Positions 18,434-26,605 of a stretch of DNA of 56,938 nt are shown in pieces. The stretch spans positions 1 through 56,938 of the forward strand of contig NZ_QLNP01000069.1 in assembly GCF_003261175.1 (NCBI RefSeq), written 5' to 3'. A model generated the notes under the pieces. It had not been told where the DNA came from and searched no databases. It saw only the letters and a list, made by a program, of their open reading frames with translations. Origin of the DNA: Arthrobacter globiformis. Its GTDB lineage: Bacteria; Actinomycetota; Actinomycetes; Actinomycetales; Micrococcaceae. The number at the start of each line of letters is the position of its first letter. The stretch's first letter is position 1. A program made the position numbers and the translations under genes.

Positions 18434-18560
18434 GATCAAGCCATTTTATCGCGACCCGGCCGGGATGCGTCGAGCGGGGGACGCCACAAACGCGCCTCAC
18501 GGCCTCTTTTCGTTTGTGGCGGGGCGGGACCGCCATTCCCGACCGACGGGGGACGCCTCG

Positions 18561-18566
18561 TAAAGT
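18561..18566 (+). promoter_or_regulatory. Candidate -10 box of the carbonic anhydrase gene (leaderless)
   Basis: TAAAGT lies 7 nt before the GTG at 18574, with no Shine-Dalgarno match at a useful distance. Confidence 0.4.
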
Positions 18567-18573
18567 AAGCAGG

Positions 18574-19188
18574 GTGAGCAAAAGAGTCAGCCCGTACGAT
18601 GCCTGGCAGCGCCTCCTTGAAGGTAATGAGCGTTTCGTCTCGGGAGATTCGATGCACCCGAACCAGAACGCCTCACGGCGCAGCGAGCTGGTGCACACCC
18701 AAAGCCCGTTCGCGGTGATCTTTGGCTGCGCGGACTCCCGTCTGGCCGCGGAAATTATCTTCGACGTCGGACTTGGCGACGTCTTTGTGGTCCGAACAGC
18801 GGGCCACGTGATCGACGACGCCGTTCTCGGCTCACTCGAATACGCCGTCTCGGTGCTCCACGTCCCGCTGATAGTCGTCCTGGGACACGACAACTGCGGC
18901 GCCGTCACGGCCGCCAAAGAGGCTGTGGATACTGGGGAGCTGCCCTCAGGCCACATCCGCGACCTGGTTGAGAGGATTACACCGTCGGTGTTGAGCTCCT
19001 TGCGTGTGGACAAAACGGACGTCAATGAGATGGTGGTCGAACATGCGAAGCAGACCGTGCGCCGGCTGCTGGACAGTTCACGGATGATTTATGACGCCGT
19101 GGACAATTACTCCACCGCGGTGATCGGCGTCGCATACCGGCTCGAAGAGGGCCGGGCGCAGCTCGTATCCACATCGGGGGTCCTCTAA
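18574..19188 (+). CDS. can: Beta-class carbonic anhydrase
   Basis: 204 residues; interconverts CO2 and bicarbonate in the cytoplasm. Zinc ligands are visible as Cys and Asp in FGCADSR, and His and Cys in GHDNCGA; the Asp-Arg dyad of ADSR is intact. The GTG at 18574 gives MSKRVSPYDAWQRLLEGNERF, the usual start of the family just before the LLEGNERF motif; the frame is open 20 codons further upstream but without support. It stands alone between two minus-strand genes. Bicarbonate supply for carboxylases is the expected role. Confidence 0.92.
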   Translation: MSKRVSPYDAWQRLLEGNERFVSGDSMHPNQNASRRSELVHTQSPFAVIFGCADSRLAAEIIFDVGLGDVFVVRTAGHVIDDAVLGSLEYAVSVLHVPLIVVLGHDNCGAVTAAKEAVDTGELPSGHIRDLVERITPSVLSSLRVDKTDVNEMVVEHAKQTVRRLLDSSRMIYDAVDNYSTAVIGVAYRLEEGRAQLVSTSGVL

Positions 19189-19230
19189 GACCGGCTCGGG
19201 AGCGCCGGGCAGGGATAGTCGCGCCGGCTT

Positions 19231-20472
19231 CTAGTCGGGCCTTCCGACGACGACGTGTGACGGGCTGTGAGCGATGTACCCCGTAAGCCAGGAGGAGAGC
19301 GCGCGGACCTTCTGCTGGGCGCCGGGGAGCAGGGCGAGGTGCACCCCGAGCCAGGAGAGAAACGCCAGTGGTCCTTGGAGCTGGATGCGTTTGCGGCCCA
19401 GTTCGGCCACTGCTGCACCACGGCCGACCATGGCCATGTAACCCTTATCCCAATAGGCGAAAGGCTGCCGGGTGCCGCCGGTAAGGTCAGCATGGATGTT
19501 GCGGGCGGCCCATTTCCCGGACTGTTCAGCAACAGAGCCGAGCTGGGGCAGTTTGGCGCCGGTGGCATCGGTGATGTTGGCGGAGTCACCCAGGACGTAG
19601 ACGCCTTCGGTGCCGGGCACGGTCAGGTCCGGCAGCACGTCGATGCGGCCGCCCTTCCCCTGCGGCAGGCCGGATTCGGCGATGATTTTTCCGGCTTTCA
19701 GCCCTCCGGCCCACACGACGATCTGCGCGGGAATGATGGTCCCGTCCGCCAGCGTCACGCCGTCCGCCCGGACCTCGGTAACGCCTTGGCCCATGTGCAG
19801 CTGAACGCCAAGTTTTATCAGCCTGTCCCGCGTGTACGCCTGTGACTTGGCAGAGAAGGGCATGAGCACGTTCGGCAACATATCCACAAGATGGATACGG
19901 CACCGGGCTGCCAGCCCGGGCGAAAAATACTTGGGCACGAGGTACTTGATGTTCTCGGCGAGGGCACCGGCAGTCTCCACACCGGTGGGGCCGCCGCCGA
20001 CCACGACCACCTCTGCGCGGCCGGCGTTCGCGCGGTCCGCCTGGTCCAGGGCTGTAGTGAGTGCAGTGCTCAGGCGCGTGGCGTCGGCCACTGAGTACAG
20101 CGGATAGGCATGTTCTTCGGCGCCGGGAGTGTCGAAGAAGTTCGGTACTGCGCCTGCGGCAATTACCAGGATCTTCGCCTGATAGCGGGATCCGTCGACA
20201 GTGGTGACGGTACGGGTGGCGGAATCAATCGCCGTCACCTCCGCTGTGAGGACCCGGACACTTTCGGTGCTGCGGAACACGGAGCGCAGAGGCCGGGCCA
20301 CCGCGGACACGCCGATCTGCGAAGCAGCCACCTGGTAGAGGAGGGGCTGGAACTGGTGGTAATTGTTCGCGTCAACAAGGAGGACCCGGATCCCCTTGCG
20401 CCCAAGCTGCTCAGCTGCTGCCATTCCGGCAAACCCGCCGCCCACCACGATCACCTGATATGTATCGTCCAT
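19231..20472 (-). CDS. ndh: Type II NADH dehydrogenase-like FAD oxidoreductase
   Basis: 413 residues of the NDH-2 family, which oxidises NADH and reduces menaquinone at the inner membrane face without pumping protons. FAD motif VIVVGGGFAGMAAAEQL at about 6-22, NADH motif VVVVGGGPTGVETAGAL near 160, a quinone-region AEQSGKWAARNI motif and an amphipathic C-terminus. ATG 20472 (MDDTYQVIVVGGG) is chosen; the open frame extends 33 codons upstream without family support and would run into the small gene at 20516. That small gene lies 43 bp upstream on the same strand, so both may be one transcript. Confidence 0.85.
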   Translation of the reverse strand: MDDTYQVIVVGGGFAGMAAAEQLGRKGIRVLLVDANNYHQFQPLLYQVAASQIGVSAVARPLRSVFRSTESVRVLTAEVTAIDSATRTVTTVDGSRYQAKILVIAAGAVPNFFDTPGAEEHAYPLYSVADATRLSTALTTALDQADRANAGRAEVVVVGGGPTGVETAGALAENIKYLVPKYFSPGLAARCRIHLVDMLPNVLMPFSAKSQAYTRDRLIKLGVQLHMGQGVTEVRADGVTLADGTIIPAQIVVWAGGLKAGKIIAESGLPQGKGGRIDVLPDLTVPGTEGVYVLGDSANITDATGAKLPQLGSVAEQSGKWAARNIHADLTGGTRQPFAYWDKGYMAMVGRGAAVAELGRKRIQLQGPLAFLSWLGVHLALLPGAQQKVRALSSWLTGYIAHSPSHVVVGRPD

Positions 20473-20515
20473 TCGTGCAACATACCCTGCCAAGCATCGC
20501 TGCAACAGGGCACCG

Positions 20516-20740
20516 CTAGTGCAGGATGGCGCTGATCTCCGCCCGGACCAGCCGCTCGGCCAGTTCGCCAAGGTCCAGGTTCAGGACGGCTTTGAGGGCG
20601 CGTGCCATGTTGGGGGCGGCGGCAAGGAATTCGGCCAGGGCCGGATCGGATTCCATTTCCCGTCCAAGCCTTTCCCTGACGTCATCCGCCGTCCAGTGGC
20701 TGTCAGTGTGATGACTGGTGAGTACTGTCTTGGCGTTCAT
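20516..20740 (-). CDS. Small conserved-looking protein, unknown
   Basis: 74 residues, acidic and mostly helical in appearance, without Cys motifs or membrane segments; the middle reads DVRERLGREMESDPALAEFL. ATG 20740 is preceded by AAGGGCAGGG, a usable ribosome binding site. I do not recognise it. It sits 43 bp before ndh on the same strand, so it may be co-transcribed. A real gene is likely from the ribosome binding site and spacing, but not certain. Confidence 0.5.
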   Translation of the reverse strand: MNAKTVLTSHHTDSHWTADDVRERLGREMESDPALAEFLAAAPNMARALKAVLNLDLGELAERLVRAEISAILH

Positions 20741-20965
20741 GGCCCTGCCCTTCGTTCGCCCCGTGCATTGGCTTGCCATGAACCACAATGCCGGGCTGGG
20801 CTCAAGAACCGGTCAGGCAGCGGGCCAGATTTGAACAGGTTTTGGCCAAGTTTTGCTAAAGGGTCATACCGGGACTAATTCGGCGCCTGGCACAGTTATG
20901 CGTCTTGGGCCGTCACGGGGCTCCGCGCGCGCACCTCGCTTTGATGACAACGGGAAAGAGATTAA
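20741..20965. other. Intergenic region before the DHA2 efflux gene
   Basis: 225 bp between divergent genes. It contains TTGAAC with TGCTAA 17 bp downstream, around the palindrome TTGGCCAA, which could be the efflux gene promoter with an operator. No gene or stable RNA is seen. Confidence 0.3.
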
Positions 20966-22426
20966 ATGACGACGACGACTGCCGAGGGAGTGGGCTTCCG
21001 TTCCCGGCGGGGACCGATCCTCATCGCCCTAATGCTCTCGACGGGCCTGGTGGCGATCGATTCGACGATCGTCGCAACGGCGGTGCCGTCTATCGTGGCT
21101 GACGTCGGCGGGTTCACATCCTTCCCGTGGCTTTTTTCGGCCTATCTGTTGGCGCAGGCAGTCTCGGTGCCGGTCTACGCAAAACTCTCGGACGTCGTCG
21201 GCCGCAAGCCGATCATCCTTAGCGGCATCGGACTTTTCCTGCTCGGTTCGATCCTCTGCGGCGTGGCCTGGAGCATGCCGGCCCTCATCGCGTTCCGTGT
21301 GCTGCAGGGCCTGGGTGCTGGAGCAGTCCAGCCGGTGGCGATCACCATCGCCGGCGACATCTACACGCTGACCGAGCGGGCAAAGGTGCAGGGCTACCTG
21401 GCCAGCGTATGGGCGGTGTCCTCCGTCGTTGGCCCTACACTCGGGGGTGTCTTCGCCTCACTCGGCATCTGGCGCGGGATCTTCCTGGTGAACATTCCCC
21501 TTTGCCTCCTGGCGGGGTGGATGCTGGTCCGAACGTTCCACGAGAATGTCGAGCGTGCCAAGCACCGGGTGGACTACTTGGGGGCGGCGCTGCTGACAAT
21601 TTCGCTCAGTCTGCTCATTCTTGGTGCCCTCGAGGGCGGTCAGGCGTGGGCCTGGAACTCTCCCATCAGCATCGCCGTCTTCGCCGTCGGAGCTCTCTTG
21701 TTCGCCGCGTTCCTCCTCGTCGAGAGGAGGGCGGCGGAGCCGGTCCTGCCTCCGTGGGTCGTGTCCCGGCGGCTGCTGGCGACGACGGCGATGATCTCGT
21801 TCGGTGTCGGTGCAGTCATGCTTGGCCTCACCTCCTACGTTCCCACGTTCCTCGAAGGAGCCCTCTCGACCTCCCCGATTTTCGCGGGACTCGCCTTGGC
21901 GGCATTGACCATCGGCTGGCCGATTAGCGCGTCCCAGGCGGGCCGGTTCTATCTGCGGATCGGGTTCCGGAGGACCGCCCTGATCGGCGTCACGGTCACG
22001 GTCATCGGAACAGCTGTTCTGGCTCTGACTGCCTCCGCACCCAACATTCTGGTGGCAGCGGCAGGTTGCTTCGTCGTCGGACTTGGACTGGGGCTGGTAG
22101 CGACCCCGAGTCTCATTGCCGCCCAGTCAAGCGTCGAGTGGAACGAGCGCGGTGTAGTCACCGGCACCAATCTTTTTGCGCGTTCCATCGGCAGTTCCAT
22201 CGGCGTCGCTGTTTTCGGGGCAGTGGCCAACGCGATCTACGCCAGTGCCCCCGGCGGCGTTACCGATCCGCAGACAATCGTGTCGGCGTCGAGCGCCGTA
22301 TTCCTGGCTGTACTGGTCTGTGCAGTACTCACCGTTGCCGCCGTTGTCGCGATGCCTGCCGAGGACGCCAAAAGCACGAACCCCGACGCGGCGGCCAAGG
22401 CCAACGCGGCATCCTCACAGGATTAG
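20966..22426 (+). CDS. MFS multidrug efflux transporter, DHA2 (EmrB/QacA-like)
   Basis: 486 residues with about 14 hydrophobic segments. The DHA2 marks are visible: LSTGLVAIDSTIVATAVPSI in the first helix with the membrane Asp, the A motif KLSDVVGRKPI between helices 2 and 3, and the C motif WAVSSVVGPTLGGVF in helix 5. It should export drugs or other amphipathic compounds by proton antiport. The last 4 bp overlap the 3' end of the convergent ftsW-like gene. No TetR or MarR regulator is adjacent, which is unusual for this class. Substrate is unknown. Confidence 0.88.
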   Translation: MTTTTAEGVGFRSRRGPILIALMLSTGLVAIDSTIVATAVPSIVADVGGFTSFPWLFSAYLLAQAVSVPVYAKLSDVVGRKPIILSGIGLFLLGSILCGVAWSMPALIAFRVLQGLGAGAVQPVAITIAGDIYTLTERAKVQGYLASVWAVSSVVGPTLGGVFASLGIWRGIFLVNIPLCLLAGWMLVRTFHENVERAKHRVDYLGAALLTISLSLLILGALEGGQAWAWNSPISIAVFAVGALLFAAFLLVERRAAEPVLPPWVVSRRLLATTAMISFGVGAVMLGLTSYVPTFLEGALSTSPIFAGLALAALTIGWPISASQAGRFYLRIGFRRTALIGVTVTVIGTAVLALTASAPNILVAAAGCFVVGLGLGLVATPSLIAAQSSVEWNERGVVTGTNLFARSIGSSIGVAVFGAVANAIYASAPGGVTDPQTIVSASSAVFLAVLVCAVLTVAAVVAMPAEDAKSTNPDAAAKANAASSQD

Positions 22427-23658
22427 GACCGCACTTTACTCCGGTGTACTGCTTGCGTCGGCTTCTTCGGCCGAATGACTTGAACAGGCTGAGGGCGGGT
22501 GACTGCCAGGATCATGCCGATGCCGGCCAGGGAAGAAACCATCGCTGAGCCGCCGTAGGAGATGAACGGCAAGGGCACGCCGATGACCGGGAGCAATCCG
22601 GTGACCATGGCGATGTTCACAACGGCCTGGCCGATGATCCAGGTAATGACGCTGGAGGAGACAATGCGGGCGAACGTGTCCTGGGTGCGGGCAATCACCT
22701 TGAACACAGCGATGCCGAGGACCGTAAACAGCACGAGCACCAGGAGCGTTCCAGCCAGGCCGAGTTCCTCGCCGAGGATGGTGAAGATGAAGTCGTTGTG
22801 GGCTTCGGGGATCCAGTTCCATTTCTGCCGGCTCTGCCCCAGGCCCACACCGAACCAGCCGCCCGAGGCCAGGGCGTACTGGCCGTGCAGCGCTTGGTAC
22901 CCGACCCCCTGGGAATCGTCCGCGGAACCCGCACCGAGCCAGGAGGAAATTCGGCCAACGCGGTTGCCGCTCGTGGCAGCCAGCACGAGGGCCAACATCG
23001 CGCACAGAATTCCGGCGACACCGAAGACTTTCATCCGTACCCCGCCGTAAAACATCGTGGCGGCGAGGATCATCATGATGATCATGGCCGTGCCCAGGTC
23101 ATGGCCGAGAACGACAAACCCGATAATGCTGACGCCGGCCGGCACCAGCAACGGGACGACGGCGTGCCTCCACTCGTGCAGGAGGGCCTGCTTGCGGGAC
23201 AGGACGGCCGCCGCCCAAATAATGAGGGCGAGCTTGGCGAACTCGGAGGGCTGGACGGTGAATCCGCCGAAGGCCAGCCAGTTCCGGTTGCCGTTTACCG
23301 TCATGCCCAGGGGTGTGAACACCAGCCCGAGGGATACGACGGCGGCCCCCAGAAGCGGCCAGGCAAGCCAGCGGATGTGCTGGGTCCGGAGGCGGGCAAG
23401 ACCGAACATGATGGCTATCCCGGCTGCCGTCCACATGGCCTGCTTAAGAGGAAGATCGTACGGGTTCTTTCCGGCCGCCACCGATTCCACCGACGACGCC
23501 GATGCGACCTCGATGAGGCCGAGTGCCGCCAGAACCAGTACAACTGCCAGGATGACCGGACGGGTGCGGTCCCCCGACTCGTCACCAAGCCAGCGGCCGA
23601 TGCGGAGCAGGACATCGCCGCGACCCGTCATTTTGCTCGGCGGATGCGTGGCGGTCAT
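22423..23658 (-). CDS. FtsW/RodA-type peptidoglycan polymerase (SEDS family)
   Basis: 411 residues, about ten membrane helices, SEDS family, the glycosyltransferases that polymerise lipid II. Marks include NGNRNWLAFGGFTVQPSEFAK, GHDLGTA, the large extracytoplasmic loop ending in EAHNDFIFTILGEELG (the Asp is the proposed catalytic residue) and the C-terminal PFISYGGSA motif. The sequence looks more FtsW-like than RodA-like. No PBP, mur or division gene is beside it, so it is outside the division cluster and probably a second copy. Start 23658 is the longest; ATG 23631 is an alternative. Confidence 0.85.
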   Translation of the reverse strand: MTATHPPSKMTGRGDVLLRIGRWLGDESGDRTRPVILAVVLVLAALGLIEVASASSVESVAAGKNPYDLPLKQAMWTAAGIAIMFGLARLRTQHIRWLAWPLLGAAVVSLGLVFTPLGMTVNGNRNWLAFGGFTVQPSEFAKLALIIWAAAVLSRKQALLHEWRHAVVPLLVPAGVSIIGFVVLGHDLGTAMIIMMILAATMFYGGVRMKVFGVAGILCAMLALVLAATSGNRVGRISSWLGAGSADDSQGVGYQALHGQYALASGGWFGVGLGQSRQKWNWIPEAHNDFIFTILGEELGLAGTLLVLVLFTVLGIAVFKVIARTQDTFARIVSSSVITWIIGQAVVNIAMVTGLLPVIGVPLPFISYGGSAMVSSLAGIGMILAVTRPQPVQVIRPKKPTQAVHRSKVRS

Positions 23659-23782
23659 TTGCTCATCACTGTTTCCTTCCCTCGGGCCGGGCCTGCTCCG
23701 GGCCGTTCCGGGAAGGAGAAACCCGCCGGGAAAAAATCATACGTCCTTATCTGCGGGATCAGGTGCTTTGCCGGGCATGGGG

Positions 23783-24241
23783 TCATCCCATGTAGAGGTG
23801 CCAGCGCCGCGTCTGCCTGACCGGGGGATCGGAGCAGAACTGCTGGAGGTCTGCGACCAGCCGGAAGTACCTGTCGGATTCGAGGGCTGCGAGCGCCATG
23901 TCGTAAGCCGCTTCAAAGGCGGATCCCTGTGCCTTGCCGCGGTCCGGGAGGTTCCAAGGGGTCTGTTCGTGGACAAGTGCGGAATCGCTGAGTGGCCCCA
24001 GGGCTTCGGCAAGCCATGTTAGTTCTGCACGAAGCCTGTCCGCTTCAGTCCTGTCGAAGAGCTTCCGGTCCCCGAGTATTGACCAGACCCGGCCGGCGGC
24101 GGCACTCATGGCCCACGACGCGGCCTGTTCGCCGGATCGCACGCTGGGGTCGTAACAGAGCAGCGCCGCAACCTGATCGAAAAGGAAGGACGATGCGACC
24201 GGTTCGGCCTGTTGGCTGGTTTTCTCAAGAGCTTTTAACAT
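23783..24241 (-). CDS. Degenerate, truncated CHAD-domain protein
   Basis: 152 residues. The stretch FDRTEADRLRAELTWLAEALG near 62-83 matches the CHAD signature, a helical domain that binds polyphosphate through a conserved HxMRVxxRRLRS helix. Here that helix reads as ASWAMSAAAGRVWSIL, so the key His and most of the basic residues are lost. Length is about half a normal CHAD domain of some 280 residues. It could be a decayed remnant or a divergent relative; the frame is intact. No CYTH domain or polyphosphate gene is adjacent. Confidence 0.5.
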   Translation of the reverse strand: MLKALEKTSQQAEPVASSFLFDQVAALLCYDPSVRSGEQAASWAMSAAAGRVWSILGDRKLFDRTEADRLRAELTWLAEALGPLSDSALVHEQTPWNLPDRGKAQGSAFEAAYDMALAALESDRYFRLVADLQQFCSDPPVRQTRRWHLYMG

Positions 24242-24339
24242 TTTCTGTCCCGACTGTTCCGATGCCCGGGCCGGAAGAAGGCCCAGATGACTTCATCGCC
24301 TTCGATACCTTCCATGGTGACGCCAGGACCTGAGACAGC

Positions 24340-24368
24340 CATGAGAAGCCTGTGAGGGTCTTCTCATG
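24340..24368. promoter_or_regulatory. 9-bp inverted repeat in the 24242-24466 intergenic region
   Basis: CATGAGAAG and CTTCTCATG pair perfectly around an 11-nt centre. It lies between the CHAD gene and the RibD_C gene, just upstream of the latter's promoter, and has no T tract. It may be an operator or a transcript hairpin; the function is not known. Confidence 0.35.
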
Positions 24369-24378
24369 CGCGGGGCCG

Positions 24379-24421
24379 TTGGACGCTGTGCCGTGGCTGT
24401 CTATGCTGATGCTTGCAAGCA
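24379..24421 (+). promoter_or_regulatory. Promoter and palindromic site of the RibD_C gene at 24467
   Basis: TTGGAC (24379-24384) and TATGCT (24402-24407) are 17 bp apart. A perfect 12-bp palindrome TGCTTGCAAGCA (24410-24421) begins 2 bp after the -10 box, over the expected start of transcription, a typical repressor position. The TTGC/GCAA words recur as a tandem tract before the aminotransferase gene. Confidence 0.5.
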
Positions 24422-24466
24422 AGCTCACCGCGAGGCGACGGCGGTCGCCATGAGGAGGGTAGAGCA

Positions 24467-25078
24467 ATGACTGAAGGCATGGGCCGGGTGGTCTGCGACA
24501 TCACGGTCACGGCAGACGGATACTCGGCCGGGCTCAACCAGACGGAGCAGCGCCCGTTCGGCGGCGACGGCTTCGGCAATGGGCTGCACGCCCGGATGTT
24601 CGAAACTCCCGACGAGAACCGGGCCGAGATCGACCAGATCGTTGCCGCCAAGGCCTTCATCATGGGCCGCAATATGTTCGGCCCGCTGCGTGGTGAATGG
24701 GACCGGCAGTGGAATGGGTGGTGGGGCGACAGTCCGCCCTTCCACGCCCCGGTCTTCGTGCTCACGCACCACGCGCGCGAACCCCAGCCGATGGACGGCG
24801 GCACGACGTTCCACTTCGTCACCGACGGCATCGAATCGGCGTTGTCCAGGGCGAGCGCGGCGGCCGGCGATGGCGATGTGGCGATCGGGGGCGGGGCCAC
24901 CACCATCAATCAGCTCCTCGCCGCTGGCCTGATCGACGAACTGCGCGTGCACATCGCCCCGCTCACGTTCGGCGCGGGCACGCGACTGTTCGAGGGCGTC
25001 CCGCCGCTGAAGCTCGTGCAGGTGAAGTCGCGGGCAGCGAGCCTCGTCACGCACGTGACATACCGCGTGCAGGCTTAG
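24467..25078 (+). CDS. RibD C-terminal / dihydrofolate-reductase-like protein
   Basis: 203 residues of the DHFR-like RibD_C superfamily, NADPH-using reductases related to the C-terminal domain of riboflavin enzyme RibD. The signature is seen near the end: VAIGGGATTINQLLAAGLIDELRV, with FGAGTRLFEG after it; the N-terminal half has ITVTADGYSAG and KAFIMGRNMFG. No deaminase domain is present. ATG 24467 has ribosome binding site GAGGAGGG. The 3' end overlaps the convergent aminotransferase gene by 4 bp. This superfamily is common and rarely characterised, so a flavin or folate role cannot be claimed from sequence alone. Confidence 0.75.
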   Translation: MTEGMGRVVCDITVTADGYSAGLNQTEQRPFGGDGFGNGLHARMFETPDENRAEIDQIVAAKAFIMGRNMFGPLRGEWDRQWNGWWGDSPPFHAPVFVLTHHAREPQPMDGGTTFHFVTDGIESALSRASAAAGDGDVAIGGGATTINQLLAAGLIDELRVHIAPLTFGAGTRLFEGVPPLKLVQVKSRAASLVTHVTYRVQA

Positions 25079-26388
25079 CTCAGGTACGCGTCTGCCACAG
25101 ACAATGCCTCGTCCAGGATCGCCACGCCCGCGGCCGCATCGGCGTCGGTCACGTTGAGGGGCGGGGCGACATTGACACGGTTGCCTTGGACCAGCGGCAA
25201 AAGCCCCCGGTCCAGGCACGCCCTGGCGACGGCGAACATCGGCGCGATCTCGGCGGAGGTGCCTCCTGCAGGTACGAGCGGCTGTTTCGTCTGTCGGTCG
25301 CGGACCAGCTCCAGGCTCCAGAGGCCGCCAATGCCGCGCACGTCCCCCACAGATGGGTGCCTCCCGGCAAGCTCCCTGAGTCCCGGCTCAAGGACATCTT
25401 TGCCAAGGCGGGCAGCTGCAGCCGCGGTCCCTTCCTCGTGCATCGCATTGATGGCGCCGACGGCTGCTGCGCAGGCAAGCGGGTGGCCGCTGTAGGTCAT
25501 GCCCGCCGGATAGGGGCGTTTGGTGAACGCCTCGTAAATCTTGTCGCCGACCAGCACGCCGCCCAGCGGAACGTACCCGGAGTTAACCCCCTTCGCGAAC
25601 GCCATCAGGTCCGGTGCCACACCAGCGTGGTCCACACCGAACCACGCGCCCGTGCGGCAGAAACCGACCATCACCTCGTCGGCGATGTAGACGATGCCAT
25701 GGCGGTCGCATAGCTCGCGGACGCCGCGGAGGTAACCGGGTGGCGGCACGATGACACCCGAACTGCCGACGACTGATTCCAGGACCAGGCCGGCGATCGT
25801 CGACGGGCCTTCCAGGAGGATCACCTGCTCGAGATGGGCCAGCGCCCGCTCGGATTCTTCCTCCGGCGTCCCTGATCCGAAGGCCGATCGGTACAGGAAA
25901 GGACCGAAGAAGTGGACGGCACCCGCCGCGCCCGTGTCCGAGGCCCAGCGGCGCGGGTCGCCCGTGAGATGGATCGACGTCGTGGTCGAGCCGTGATAGG
26001 AGCGGTAGGCGGCGAGCACCTTGGGCCGTCCCGTGAAAAGGCGCGCCATCCGCACCGCATGCTCGATGGCCTCGGTGCCACCCGTGGTGAACAGTACGTG
26101 CCCGAGGTGCTCCGGCGCGACTTCTATGATCAGCCGGGCCGCCTCGCCCCGCACATCTGAGGCGTGGCCGGGTGCGAGGGTGCACAGGCGGTCAGCTTGC
26201 TCCTTGATCGCGGCGACGATGCGCGGATGCTGGTGACCGAGGTTGGTGAACACCAGCTGTGAGCCGAAGTCCAGGTAGCGCCGCCCGTCGACGTCGACGA
26301 CGTGGCTCCCGGAGCCGCCGACCAGCGTCGGCACCTCGCGCGGCCCCTGGACGGTCCAGGGGTGGAAGACCAGATCGTCGAGATTCAT
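25075..26388 (-). CDS. Class III PLP aminotransferase (omega-transaminase type)
   Basis: 437 residues, fold type I PLP enzyme of class III, transferring amino groups from omega-amino or related donors. Seen are TTGGTEAIEHAVRMAR, YRSYHGSTT, the cofactor Asp in YIADEVMVGFCRTG, and the PLP lysine in FAKGVNSGYVPLGG. ATG 26388 has a strong GGAGG site 5 nt upstream. A (GCAA)7 tetranucleotide tract lies only one base before that site (26400-26427), so repeat changes would alter the leader. Donor and acceptor are unknown. It stands alone on the minus strand, convergent with one RibD_C gene and divergent from the other. Confidence 0.85.
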   Translation of the reverse strand: MNLDDLVFHPWTVQGPREVPTLVGGSGSHVVDVDGRRYLDFGSQLVFTNLGHQHPRIVAAIKEQADRLCTLAPGHASDVRGEAARLIIEVAPEHLGHVLFTTGGTEAIEHAVRMARLFTGRPKVLAAYRSYHGSTTTSIHLTGDPRRWASDTGAAGAVHFFGPFLYRSAFGSGTPEEESERALAHLEQVILLEGPSTIAGLVLESVVGSSGVIVPPPGYLRGVRELCDRHGIVYIADEVMVGFCRTGAWFGVDHAGVAPDLMAFAKGVNSGYVPLGGVLVGDKIYEAFTKRPYPAGMTYSGHPLACAAAVGAINAMHEEGTAAAAARLGKDVLEPGLRELAGRHPSVGDVRGIGGLWSLELVRDRQTKQPLVPAGGTSAEIAPMFAVARACLDRGLLPLVQGNRVNVAPPLNVTDADAAAGVAILDEALSVADAYLS

Positions 26389-26399
26389 GACATCCTCCG

Positions 26400-26427
26400 T
26401 TGCTTGCTTGCTTGCTTGCTTGCTTGC
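26400..26427 (-). repeat. (GCAA)7 tetranucleotide tract in aminotransferase leader
   Basis: Seven perfect GCAA units on the minus strand (TTGC on plus), 28 bp, ending one base before the CGGAGG ribosome binding site of the aminotransferase. Perfect tetranucleotide tracts of this length are uncommon in GC-rich actinobacteria and are prone to slipped-strand changes. Confidence 0.95.
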
Positions 26428-26506
26428 CGGGCTGGTTGATTCCGGGCACTCCGCTTCACTGCTTCACACTGGCACCTTCCGGCGGCAGTTACCAGATGTC
26501 GGGCCC

Positions 26507-26536
26507 TTGAACGGCTGATCGCTCCGTGGCTAGCAT
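26507..26536 (+). promoter_or_regulatory. Promoter of the RibD_C gene at 26606
   Basis: TTGAAC (26507-26512), 18-bp spacer, TAGCAT (26531-26536), about 70 bp before the ATG. The promoter of the divergent aminotransferase gene was not found by eye in the same region. Confidence 0.45.
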
Positions 26537-26605
26537 TGCCGGCACGGGCATCGACGGCGCGGCGTCCCAGCGGCTCCTGACGTCGATCAGACGGAGGAGG
26601 CGGCC

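Noticed and set aside
24250-24333. Short 23-codon open frame before the RibD_C gene
   Set aside because: No ribosome binding site, no conservation that I can judge, and it lies upstream of the likely promoter.
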